A stretch of 13,037 nucleotides of DNA from Candidatus Nomurabacteria bacterium (GTDB lineage: Bacteria; Patescibacteriota; Minisyncoccia; Phycocordibacterales; PALSA-1337): contig CALRCS010000014.1 in assembly GCA_943354625.1 (NCBI GenBank), positions 1-13,037 of the forward strand. Direction: 5' to 3'. This document shows, one piece after another, positions 1-5,936 of this stretch (positions within the stretch are counted from its first letter, which is position 1; the number at the start of each line of letters is the position of its first letter). A program made the position numbers and the translations under genes. The notes below the pieces were generated by a model. The model saw only the letters and a program-made list of their open reading frames with translations, had not been told where the DNA came from and did not search any database.

Positions 1-122
1 AAGGTTTCTATGATACCTAACCTATACATTATCCTTATCTGTAAATCCCACTGCTCCTTTACCTTAAGCTGTTCGAGAGTTACTATTTGTTCTTGTTCTA
101 AAGGTAGACCTTCTGGTTTCAT
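1..122 (-). CDS. hypothetical protein, N-terminal part only (runs off the window)
   Basis: An open frame of 40 codons starts at the ATG whose complement is CAT at 120-122 and has no stop before the window edge. The peptide begins MKPEGLPLEQEQIVTLEQ and is hydrophilic, rich in Glu, Gln and Leu, with no signal peptide or membrane segment. I recognise no family. No clear Shine-Dalgarno precedes the start. It lies downstream of a strong terminator, so it should have its own promoter. With only 40 residues visible, chance openness cannot be excluded. Confidence 0.42.
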   Translation of the reverse strand, partial: MKPEGLPLEQEQIVTLEQLKVKEQWDLQIRIMYRLGIIET

Positions 123-128
123 AGATAG

Positions 129-158
129 AGTTTAGCATGGATTGGGAGGAAGAGTAAA
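129..158 (-). promoter_or_regulatory. possible promoter for the truncated leftmost gene
   Basis: On the minus strand TTTACT (153-158) and TAAACT (129-134) are separated by 18 bases. The predicted start site falls almost at the ATG at 122, giving a leaderless or nearly leaderless transcript. Both hexamers are imperfect, so this is weak. Confidence 0.25.
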
Positions 159-175
159 AAGTAAGTGGGGGAATA

Positions 176-205
176 ATAAAAAGCTCCGCAGGCTACCTGC
201 GGAGC
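176..205 (-). terminator. intrinsic terminator of the 132-residue gene
   Basis: A perfect 10-bp stem (GCTCCGCAGG / CCTGCGGAGC, 183-192 with 196-205) has a 3-base loop. Reading the minus strand it is followed by TTTTTATT (178-182 and beyond). It sits 15 bases after the stop codon of the minus-strand gene at 221-619. The GC-rich stem stands out from the AT-rich surroundings. Confidence 0.92.
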
Positions 206-220
206 AATTGAAACTTTGAG

Positions 221-619
221 TTAGTATCGTATAATACGATCCATCCTAACTGAAGTCGTAAAATGTATAACGAATTGCCCTTGTGCTTCGGGGAATCTCT
301 TCCTGATATTATCCAGAATACCTCCTTTATTATCATCAATAATTTTTTCCAATGCACTCTCAGCTACCTCCAGGACTTTCAGTCTAAGGGATTCACTGGT
401 ACTCTCTTTTTTTTGGCGCTCAAGATATTCTTTATACCATTTATATTCCTTACTCTCTATCTTTTCTTGAAGTTTCGTAGGTAATAGTTTTCTAGGACTT
501 GATTTACAGTGTTCAAGAATTTCACTTTCGATGGCAATGCCAAATTTTTTTGCACACTCATCATGATCATGGTTGATGCTTTGTAGATTACAAAACCGAC
601 ACTTGGTCAATATAGCCAT
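221..619 (-). CDS. small hypothetical protein with an N-terminal Cys/His (zinc-knuckle-like) motif
   Basis: A 132-residue protein of no family I recognise. Residues 7-22 contain C7-x2-C10-x6-H17-x-H19-x2-C22, which could bind one zinc ion as a small knuckle or ribbon (inference). Residues about 45-100 are highly charged and probably helical or coiled-coil. There is no membrane segment or signal peptide, so it is probably cytoplasmic. The start is supported by a good Shine-Dalgarno, GAGGGAG, 5 bases before the ATG; this is one of only two clear ones in the window. The gene is monocistronic, closed by the terminator at 176-205, and divergent from tRNA-Ser. Possible minus-strand -10 boxes TATAGT (652-657) and TATAAC (664-669) lie upstream, so its promoter may overlap that of the tRNA. 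A nucleic-acid-binding role is possible but unproven. Confidence 0.75.
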   Translation of the reverse strand: MAILTKCRFCNLQSINHDHDECAKKFGIAIESEILEHCKSSPRKLLPTKLQEKIESKEYKWYKEYLERQKKESTSESLRLKVLEVAESALEKIIDDNKGGILDNIRKRFPEAQGQFVIHFTTSVRMDRIIRY

Positions 620-642
620 ATTTTCTCCCTCGTTCGTTGTTT

Positions 643-671
643 TTGTTTAAGAACTATAAACAGGTTATACT
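643..671 (+). promoter_or_regulatory. promoter of tRNA-Ser
   Basis: TTGTTT (643-648) and TATACT (666-671) are separated by exactly 17 bases. The predicted start is about 20 bases before the mature tRNA 5' end. The region overlaps the upstream region of the divergent gene at 221-619. Confidence 0.6.
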
Positions 672-699
672 ACATTAAACTAAATTGCAATATATAAAT

Positions 700-784
700 G
701 GAAGGTTCGCATAGCGGTCTAGTGCGCGTCGTTGGAAACGACGTGTGGGGAAACTCACCAGGAGTTCGAATCTCCTACCTTCCG
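700..784 (+). tRNA. tRNA-Ser(GGA)
   Basis: The acceptor stem GGAAGGT (700-706) pairs perfectly with ACCTTCC (777-783), with G784 as discriminator, the usual base for serine tRNAs. The anticodon arm CGTCG-TTGGAAA-CGACG gives anticodon GGA, which reads TCC and TCT. A long variable arm (a GTGGGG/CTCACC-type hairpin) confirms class II and serine. The T arm is AGGAG-TTCGAAT-CTCCT. The 3' CCA is not encoded (CAAC follows), so a CCA-adding enzyme is required. There is no strong terminator; the best downstream candidate is the short stem AATC/GATT followed by T residues near 855-872. Confidence 0.96.
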
Positions 785-871
785 CAACAATCTAGGAAGA
801 AGCCTGAATAGGATCTAAATAAATCGTCTCTGTAAGAGAATACATCCACTAATTAATCTTTATTGATTTTT

Positions 872-899
872 TTGAAATTTTGGTGTAGCATCATATGAC
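872..899 (+). promoter_or_regulatory. possible aspS promoter
   Basis: TTGAAA (872-877) and TATGAC (894-899) are separated by 16 bases, about 33 bases before the aspS ATG. The -10 is imperfect. The remaining sequence between the tRNA and aspS (785-931) shows no T-box or other recognisable structured leader. Confidence 0.35.
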
Positions 900-931
900 A
901 TATAGATGAAATATTTCAATAAACTAAAATT

Positions 932-2350
932 ATGACTAAAAGAATTTACATAAATAAATTATCAGAAAAAAAGCAAGAAACAGTTATTATTAATGGCTGG
1001 GTAAATGTCCGACGTGATCAAGGGAAAATGATCTTTCTAGATTTTCGTGATAGATCAGGCATTGTGCAAGGTGTGATATTGCCAAATAGTAGTGCGATGG
1101 AGGTTGGTAAAACTTTGAGAGAGGAATTTGTCGTCGAAGTTACCGGAAAAGTAAATGAGAGACCAGAGAAAAATAAAAAAGTCGGTATATTAAATGGAGA
1201 TATAGAGCTTGAGATTTTACATATTAGTGTTTTAAATGAATCAGCAACTTTACCATTTCCTATTAGTGGTGACACTAGGGAGGTGAATGAATCTATCCGT
1301 CTGAAGTATAGATATTTGGATTTGCGTAGCGCTAGAATGAAAAAAAATGTTGAAAATAGATTCAAAATTCAGAATTTTATTAGAAATTATCTAGAAAAGG
1401 ATGGATTTTTAGAGATAGAAACACCACTTTTGTCTGCACCAACACCAGAGGGCTCTCGCTCTTATGTTGTGCCAAGTAGAATTTATAAAGGAAGTTTTTA
1501 TTCACTCCCTCAATCTCCACAGCAATACAAACAGCTTTTGATGGTTGGTGGTTTTGAGAAATACTTTCAGTTTGCACGTTGTATGAGGGATGAGGATACT
1601 CGTGGTGATAGACAGCCTGAGTTTACTCAACTCGATATGGAGATGTCTTTTGTTTATGAAGAAGATATTATGCAGTTAAATGAAAAAATGTTAATTGATA
1701 TCGTAAAAACATACTATCCTGAGAAAAAGATACAACAAATACCATTTCCTAGAATGTCCTATAAAGATGCGATGAAAAATTACGGAAACGATAGACCTGA
1801 TATAAGAGAAGATAAGACCGATGCAAACCTTCTTGCTTTTCTTTGGGTTGTAGATTTTCCTATGTTTGAAAAGACAGGAGAAGATAATGTTGACGGTACA
1901 GGTGAATGGACATTTACTCACAATCCATTTTCAAAGCCAAGAGAAGATGATTTCGAGAAATTTATGCGCAAAGAGGGTATTGGAGAAATTCTTACTACAC
2001 AATACGATATTACTTTGAATGGACTAGAAATCGGAGGTGGAAGTATAAGAAATCACAAGCCTTCTGCCCTACGAAATACTTTTGAGATTATGGGATATAA
2101 CACTGAGAGAATAGAAAACAACTTTGGTCATATGTTGAAAGCTTTAGAATTCGGTGCTCCACCACACGGTGGTATTGCATGGGGGTTTGATAGACTTATG
2201 ATGATTCTCGAGCAAGAGCCGAATATTAGAGAGATTATTACTTTTGCAAAAACTGGTGATGGAAGAGATTTGATGATGAATGCTCCAGCTGAGATACCAG
2301 AGAAGCAGAGAACAGAGTTGGGAATAAGTGTTATAAAATCTTCTTTATAG
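932..2350 (+). CDS. aspS: aspartyl-tRNA synthetase, bacterial type lacking the GAD domain
   Basis: Charges tRNA-Asp with aspartate (class II synthetase, cytoplasm). The N-terminal OB-fold anticodon-binding domain (about 1-105) contains GWVNVRRDQG and FLDFRDRSGIVQ. The catalytic core has SPQQYKQLLM (195-204), motif 2 RCMRDEDTRGDRQPEFTQLD (216-235, with RDED and the RQPEFTQLD signature) and motif 3 GGIAWGFDR (413-421). The sequence is bacterial in style (FPRMSYKDAM, YGNDRPDIR, VVDFPMFE), but the protein is only 472 residues against about 590 in E. coli. The deficit is in the stretch between YGNDRPDIR and LWVVDFPMF, where bacterial enzymes carry the GAD insertion; only about a dozen residues (291-303) remain. 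No Shine-Dalgarno precedes the ATG. Whether it also charges tRNA-Asn cannot be told: the position equivalent to the L/H discriminating site appears to be Gln30. It converges on the adenosyltransferase gene with a 7-base gap. Confidence 0.96.
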   Translation: MTKRIYINKLSEKKQETVIINGWVNVRRDQGKMIFLDFRDRSGIVQGVILPNSSAMEVGKTLREEFVVEVTGKVNERPEKNKKVGILNGDIELEILHISVLNESATLPFPISGDTREVNESIRLKYRYLDLRSARMKKNVENRFKIQNFIRNYLEKDGFLEIETPLLSAPTPEGSRSYVVPSRIYKGSFYSLPQSPQQYKQLLMVGGFEKYFQFARCMRDEDTRGDRQPEFTQLDMEMSFVYEEDIMQLNEKMLIDIVKTYYPEKKIQQIPFPRMSYKDAMKNYGNDRPDIREDKTDANLLAFLWVVDFPMFEKTGEDNVDGTGEWTFTHNPFSKPREDDFEKFMRKEGIGEILTTQYDITLNGLEIGGGSIRNHKPSALRNTFEIMGYNTERIENNFGHMLKALEFGAPPHGGIAWGFDRLMMILEQEPNIREIITFAKTGDGRDLMMNAPAEIPEKQRTELGISVIKSSL

Positions 2351-2354
2351 ATTT

Positions 2355-2370
2355 GGATTATCGATAATCC
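2355..2370. repeat. 16-bp perfect palindrome at a convergent gene junction
   Basis: GGATTATCGATAATCC is a perfect palindrome lying 5 bases after the aspS stop and containing the stop codon of the opposing adenosyltransferase gene. It could fold as GGATTA/TAATCC with a TCGA loop and act as a weak two-way terminator. The following T-tracts are poor (GGTTTTCC on plus, AAATC on minus), so termination is uncertain. Confidence 0.45.
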
Positions 2371-2927
2371 GGTTTTCCTTCAGAATACCCCTTTTGATAA
2401 TTTGCAAAACGGGCAAGGGCATAAAGAGTACTTGAGAGTCGATTCATGAAAGTAATACTATCAACACCTATTGTTTGTTTTTTCTTATGACTAATTTGTA
2501 TCAATTGTCGCTCTGCTTTACGGGCAATCGTCCTTGTGATGTCTAAATAAGCTCCAGTTTCTCCACCTCCAGCTATAATAAATGACTTTATTGGAGGCAA
2601 TAGAGTCTCAACTTCATGAATAACTTTTTCAAGATAGAGTGTGTGTTTTTTATTTATATGAATATCAGATCCTCCAAGTTCTGCTTGAATACAAAATAGA
2701 TTTTGTTGAATTGTCTCAAGGATATCCACATAGGAAACTTTTTTCTTTTCAATTAGAAGGGTATATTTTGATTTTTTTGATAGCACTTTAGCATACCCAA
2801 GATTGGAATTGAGTTCGTCAAAACTTCCAAGTACTTCAAAGATGAAATCAGATTTATTAATCCTTTTACCTTTTTTACTATTGAAGAGTTTTGTTGTTCC
2901 GCTATCTCCTTTTCCTGTATATAACAT
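2358..2927 (-). CDS. cob(I)alamin adenosyltransferase, PduO/MMAB type
   Basis: Transfers the adenosyl group of ATP to reduced cobalamin, making adenosylcobalamin. The N-terminal ATP-binding motif is YTGKGDSGTT (3-12). Family landmarks follow: GSFDELNSNLG (34-44), IQQNLFCIQAELG (73-85), the LPPIKSFIIAGG segment (110-121), TRTIARKAER (131-140) and a C-terminal NRLSSTLYALARFAN (162-176). Its 189 residues match the family's usual length. I chose the ATG at 2927, 4 bases after the nrdJ stop, because GAGG (2937-2940) lies 9 bases upstream and the conserved domain starts immediately; a GTG at 2951 would add 8 unconserved residues inside nrdJ. It is cotranscribed and probably translationally coupled with nrdJ, whose cofactor it would supply. 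No corrin synthesis genes are in view, so salvage of exogenous corrinoid is the likely source (inference). Confidence 0.93.
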   Translation of the reverse strand: MLYTGKGDSGTTKLFNSKKGKRINKSDFIFEVLGSFDELNSNLGYAKVLSKKSKYTLLIEKKKVSYVDILETIQQNLFCIQAELGGSDIHINKKHTLYLEKVIHEVETLLPPIKSFIIAGGGETGAYLDITRTIARKAERQLIQISHKKKQTIGVDSITFMNRLSSTLYALARFANYQKGYSEGKPDYR

Positions 2928-2931
2928 ATAA

Positions 2932-5214
2932 CTATACCTCGCACAGTCCACCTACACATGCAAGCTCACGCTTTACCTCTGTCTCATCGTCCTTTTCGTA
3001 AGTAACTATTTTTGAAAAATCCAAATTTCCAAGACGTTTACTCATTTCTTCAAATTTCTCTTTTGTAATTGCTTCGTATGGTGCAAGTTGATATACGTGG
3101 TTTGATCTAGGGAGGAATGATAACCCACCAACCAAATCCCAATTTTCATATACCCAATTTGCTACTCTCAGCCATTCATCATCTCCAATAGAAACAGTAA
3201 CTGATGGGTTGTGTTCAGTATAATGCTGTTTAACTACTTTCCAATGCTCTAGTTGGGTAATAGCGTTTATGTCGTCTTTACAAATAGCTCCGTCTGGCGC
3301 CTTAACAGGGAATTCAAGGACGTATGTAGATGCATTCTCAAGGGTCTGACCAACCTCTGGATAATATGGTACGCCCTGGTCCTTTAACATTTTAAAGAGT
3401 GCATCAGTAGCTGAAATACGGACACGACGAATATAATATGGTGAATGACGAGGATGCATACCACTAGAACAATCAACAGTTTGAGAAACCGTTCCTGATG
3501 GCTTTACGCAAGTAATACATGTGGATTGTTCTATACCAAAATGTTTAGCGTATTTTTTATTGGTATCAATAGCAACCTGTTTCATTTTTTCAAGGATTTT
3601 TGGATCACGAGCGAGCTTTGAATCCCATTGTCCTGTTATGGATACACCAAGAAGTCTTTCCTTTTCACAATTCTTTCTCCACTCTTTTGAGAGATATGGG
3701 AAATAGGTGAGTGTTGACTGATATGTTCCTAGTATTGTCGCAATACGGACTTTTCTAAGCAAACTTTCTTCTGTATCATCCGCTCTAGCTACCACCTCAG
3801 AAAGGTTACAGAACTGTTTTGACTGTAGAATGATTTCTCCACAAGGATTTGTGCCCCATGATGGATATATACCACCTTTAAATTGGTCTAGTCTTCTTTT
3901 AGGTAGGGTATTGGCTAGTCCTCCTCGATTAAATATACCCCTTTCTCCGCTACCACTTTTCATTAATGCATTCCATTCTTCTAAGAATTCTGTTGTATTT
4001 GGTTTTGAAAGATAAACTGCTGAGTTATTTGCAAGCATACGTTGTCCTTCGGAAGTATAGAATTGACCCTTTTTTGAGTCACGAATCATTTCATCATCCA
4101 AATCAGAAAGTGAAATCATGGCACTTCTTCTAACACCTCCAGCAACGACACATTCACCAATTTTACAAATGATGTCATGAGCATCTAGATTTGCTAAGTG
4201 CCTACCTTGGCGACTCAATACACGCTCTCGAGTAAAAGAGAGTAGTGAACGAAGTGGTGCAGGTCCTGAACTCTTTCCACCCATAGTCTTTAGGCGTGAT
4301 CCGGCTGGACGAATAATAGAATAATCAAATGTAATGTCATCACCCTCGAACCAAGTCTTTAGACCAAGGGCAAGTGCATCAGCCCAGCCTTCCTTTGTAT
4401 CAGGAATAATATATGTTGGTAACTTTTTGCCAGTCTGCTTTTTTATTTGAGGAAGTGCCTGAATGTTTTCACTTTCTACTGACCAACCAACACCAGTTCC
4501 ACACATAGAAATATACATAACCTCTGCGAAATCCTGGAAACATTTTGGTGCAATAAATGAACAGTTATATGCACAGACATTTGTTCGTCTAGTGGCTTTT
4601 CCAGCGAATTGTAAGAGACGCATTGATGGCATTGCCTCCTGTTTTAGAACAGCTTCTCTTATTTCTGAATATTCTGCTTCGGTGAGATTGCCGTTTGTAT
4701 TGTCACGCATAAAATTCATATATCTATCAATGGTTTCAATCCATGTTTCTCGGCGCCCCTCTTCCTGAACCCATTTTGCATATGTACGATAGTATACAAA
4801 CTCAGCAAGTGGATTTCTGAAATATTTTTTACCTTCAGATACGAGCTCTTTTATTTTTTCTGGCACAAAACCGACTTTTTCTCGGACCAATGACCTTTCT
4901 TTTCTGTATAGAATATATGATTTTGCTGTTTGGAGAAAACCCGAAGCAATAAGTGCATTTTCTACAGTATCCTGCATCAACTCAACATTTGGAATAAACT
5001 TTTTTATTCCTTTTTCTTTTTTTAGATCAATAAGTGCGTCGAGAACCTTATACATTACTTTTTCAGCATGTATTTCATCACCTTCTTTTACTGATTGCAT
5101 TGCTCGAAAGATAGCGCGAGTAATACGTTTCTTATCAAAAGGAACCACTGTGCCATCACGTTTTTGTATCTGTTCCAGCGGGAAATATTTTTTCTTATTT
5201 ATATTTTTTTTCAT
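2932..5214 (-). CDS. nrdJ: adenosylcobalamin-dependent (class II) ribonucleoside-triphosphate reductase
   Basis: Reduces ribonucleoside triphosphates to deoxyribonucleotides using an adenosylcobalamin-generated thiyl radical. An N-terminal ATP-cone (about 14-110: IQKRDGTVVPFD, then ILYRKERSLVRE) is an allosteric activity domain. NPCGE (456-460) gives radical Cys458 and Glu460, and Cys469 follows 11 residues after Cys458, the spacing of C408/E410/C419 in the Lactobacillus leichmannii enzyme. Cys218 (YNCSF) is the likely partner of Cys469 (C119 equivalent). The tail ACVGGLCEV ends in Cys753 and Cys758, matching the C731/C736 shuttle pair. At 760 residues it is complete and carries no intein. 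This points to the RTPR (NrdJ) branch with an added ATP-cone. It has its own promoter and a structured leader, a DnaA box upstream, and the adenosyltransferase downstream. It works without oxygen or iron, fitting an anaerobic or variable-oxygen lifestyle. Confidence 0.96.
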   Translation of the reverse strand: MKKNINKKKYFPLEQIQKRDGTVVPFDKKRITRAIFRAMQSVKEGDEIHAEKVMYKVLDALIDLKKEKGIKKFIPNVELMQDTVENALIASGFLQTAKSYILYRKERSLVREKVGFVPEKIKELVSEGKKYFRNPLAEFVYYRTYAKWVQEEGRRETWIETIDRYMNFMRDNTNGNLTEAEYSEIREAVLKQEAMPSMRLLQFAGKATRRTNVCAYNCSFIAPKCFQDFAEVMYISMCGTGVGWSVESENIQALPQIKKQTGKKLPTYIIPDTKEGWADALALGLKTWFEGDDITFDYSIIRPAGSRLKTMGGKSSGPAPLRSLLSFTRERVLSRQGRHLANLDAHDIICKIGECVVAGGVRRSAMISLSDLDDEMIRDSKKGQFYTSEGQRMLANNSAVYLSKPNTTEFLEEWNALMKSGSGERGIFNRGGLANTLPKRRLDQFKGGIYPSWGTNPCGEIILQSKQFCNLSEVVARADDTEESLLRKVRIATILGTYQSTLTYFPYLSKEWRKNCEKERLLGVSITGQWDSKLARDPKILEKMKQVAIDTNKKYAKHFGIEQSTCITCVKPSGTVSQTVDCSSGMHPRHSPYYIRRVRISATDALFKMLKDQGVPYYPEVGQTLENASTYVLEFPVKAPDGAICKDDINAITQLEHWKVVKQHYTEHNPSVTVSIGDDEWLRVANWVYENWDLVGGLSFLPRSNHVYQLAPYEAITKEKFEEMSKRLGNLDFSKIVTYEKDDETEVKRELACVGGLCEV
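2937..2940 (-). promoter_or_regulatory. Shine-Dalgarno that fixes the adenosyltransferase start
   Basis: GAGG, inside the last codons of nrdJ, lies 9 bases before the ATG at 2927. It favours that start over the GTG at 2951 and suggests translational coupling. Confidence 0.6.
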
Positions 5215-5240
5215 TACACTTTTGATTAAAAATTGTTATT

Positions 5241-5267
5241 AAAACCGCCTGGTAACACCTTCGGCGG
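5241..5267 (-). promoter_or_regulatory. terminator-like hairpin in the nrdJ leader (possible attenuator)
   Basis: On the minus strand CCGCC (5263-5267) pairs with GGCGG (5245-5249). Inside, GGT/ACC pairs around a GTT loop, and TTTT (5241-5244) follows. The hairpin lies between the predicted nrdJ start site (about 5302) and the ATG (5214). It could be a leaky attenuator or a regulatory RNA element. I see no B12 box, so it is not a recognisable cobalamin riboswitch. A chance structure or an old terminator of the upstream gene are alternatives. Confidence 0.5.
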
Positions 5268-5308
5268 GGAGAATAATTATTTATAAAACTTTTTTCAACT
5301 ACTATTCG

Positions 5309-5337
5309 AGTATACAAATGTTGAAGTGTTAGTGCAA
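5309..5337 (-). promoter_or_regulatory. nrdJ promoter
   Basis: TTGCAC (5332-5337) and TATACT (5309-5314) are separated by exactly 17 bases on the minus strand. The predicted start is near 5302, giving a leader of about 87 bases before the nrdJ ATG. This is one of the best sigma-70-type promoters in the window. Confidence 0.72.
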
Positions 5338-5338
5338 T

Positions 5339-5347
5339 TGTGGATAA
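5339..5347 (-). promoter_or_regulatory. DnaA box next to the nrdJ promoter
   Basis: TTATCCACA on the minus strand is a perfect match to the strong DnaA-box consensus. It lies between the stop codon of the upstream kinase gene and the nrdJ -35, one base from the -35. It is a single site, so it does not look like an origin. Regulation of nrdJ by DnaA is a plausible inference, as DnaA boxes control nrdAB in E. coli. Confidence 0.5.
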
Positions 5348-5902
5348 CTATTTTTTATAAGCCAGACATTCATTTAGGACTTTGTCACATTTCTCAAATA
5401 GGTTTTGTAGATTTCCATCATTTACTATCTCTATATCTGCCATGGACAGTACCTTTTTTACGTTTTGACTATTCCTATCTGCATTAACTTGTTCCTTTTC
5501 TTCTAATTTTATAAAATCTTGTATTGAGACATTGTCCCCAATTCTTCCTCTTTTTTTTCCAAATAAATATCTTTTTTCAGCTGGAGCTGTGATGGCTATT
5601 ATTTTCCCACCAGACTTTTTGAAACTCTCAACTTCGTCAATAGCACGGAGTCCGCTTATAATAAGATTATCTTTAACCTTTTCAAGTGCAATTTTTACAA
5701 TAATATCTCCACCTTTTTCATTTCTAAGTTTATTTGCCACAATTTGCAAATTTTCTCTATCAAGTCCACCTAGATTATTATTTTTTACATAGTCACGAAC
5801 AATATTTCCAGAAGAAATATGGGTTAATTTGTATTTTTTTTCAATATAGTTCGCAACAACATCCTTTCCTACCGCAGGTGGTCCAACAAGTGCTATTTTC
5901 AT
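5348..5902 (-). CDS. P-loop nucleotide kinase (dephospho-CoA kinase/dNMP kinase-like fold)
   Basis: A 184-residue protein with a P-loop GPPAVGKD (7-14), a core strand LIISGLRAIDEVESF (80-94), an Arg-rich lid KKRGRIGD (116-123) and the C-terminal DIEIVNDGNL (156-165) typical of the dephospho-CoA kinase/UPF0200-like NMP-kinase group. It should transfer phosphate from ATP to a small nucleotide-like substrate; which one cannot be read from the sequence. The Walker A motif ends in Lys-Asp rather than Lys-Ser/Thr, as in T4 dNMP kinase (gp1) and phosphomevalonate kinases. The adjacent nrdJ makes a deoxynucleotide substrate attractive but unproven. The frame is open upstream to 6028, but I chose the ATG at 5902 because the conserved first strand starts there and the extension would overlap the ABC transporter gene. 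The stop is 1 base from the nrdJ DnaA box. Confidence 0.82.
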   Translation of the reverse strand: MKIALVGPPAVGKDVVANYIEKKYKLTHISSGNIVRDYVKNNNLGGLDRENLQIVANKLRNEKGGDIIVKIALEKVKDNLIISGLRAIDEVESFKKSGGKIIAITAPAEKRYLFGKKRGRIGDNVSIQDFIKLEEKEQVNADRNSQNVKKVLSMADIEIVNDGNLQNLFEKCDKVLNECLAYKK

Positions 5903-5936
5903 GTCTTTATAATATAATATAATCTTAGTAAATGGA
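5903..5936. promoter_or_regulatory. divergent promoter region with overlapping TATAAT copies
   Basis: The 34-base gap between two divergent start codons holds three overlapping TATAAT hexamers on the plus strand (5908-5913, 5913-5918, 5918-5923) and TATATT on the minus strand (5911-5916, 5916-5921). No good -35 was found for either direction. Either gene would have a very short leader. Neither start has a clear Shine-Dalgarno. Confidence 0.45.

Noticed and set aside
263..484. Plus-strand open frame opposite the small Cys/His gene
   Set aside because: It is antisense to a gene with a good ribosome-binding site and terminator, and its translation is composition-driven.
2928..2951. GTG start for the adenosyltransferase
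   Set aside because: It adds unconserved residues within nrdJ; the ATG at 2927 has a Shine-Dalgarno at proper spacing.
5215..5338. Cobalamin riboswitch upstream of nrdJ
   Set aside because: The leader is only about 87 bases and has no B12-box-like sequence; only a simple hairpin is present.
5215..5338. NrdR boxes at the nrdJ promoter
   Set aside because: No paired ACAC-ATAT-GTGT-like 16-mers were found; isolated ACAC and GTGT fragments are not enough.
5339..5347. Replication origin
   Set aside because: There is only one DnaA box, and no dnaA or dnaN gene or AT-rich repeat array nearby.
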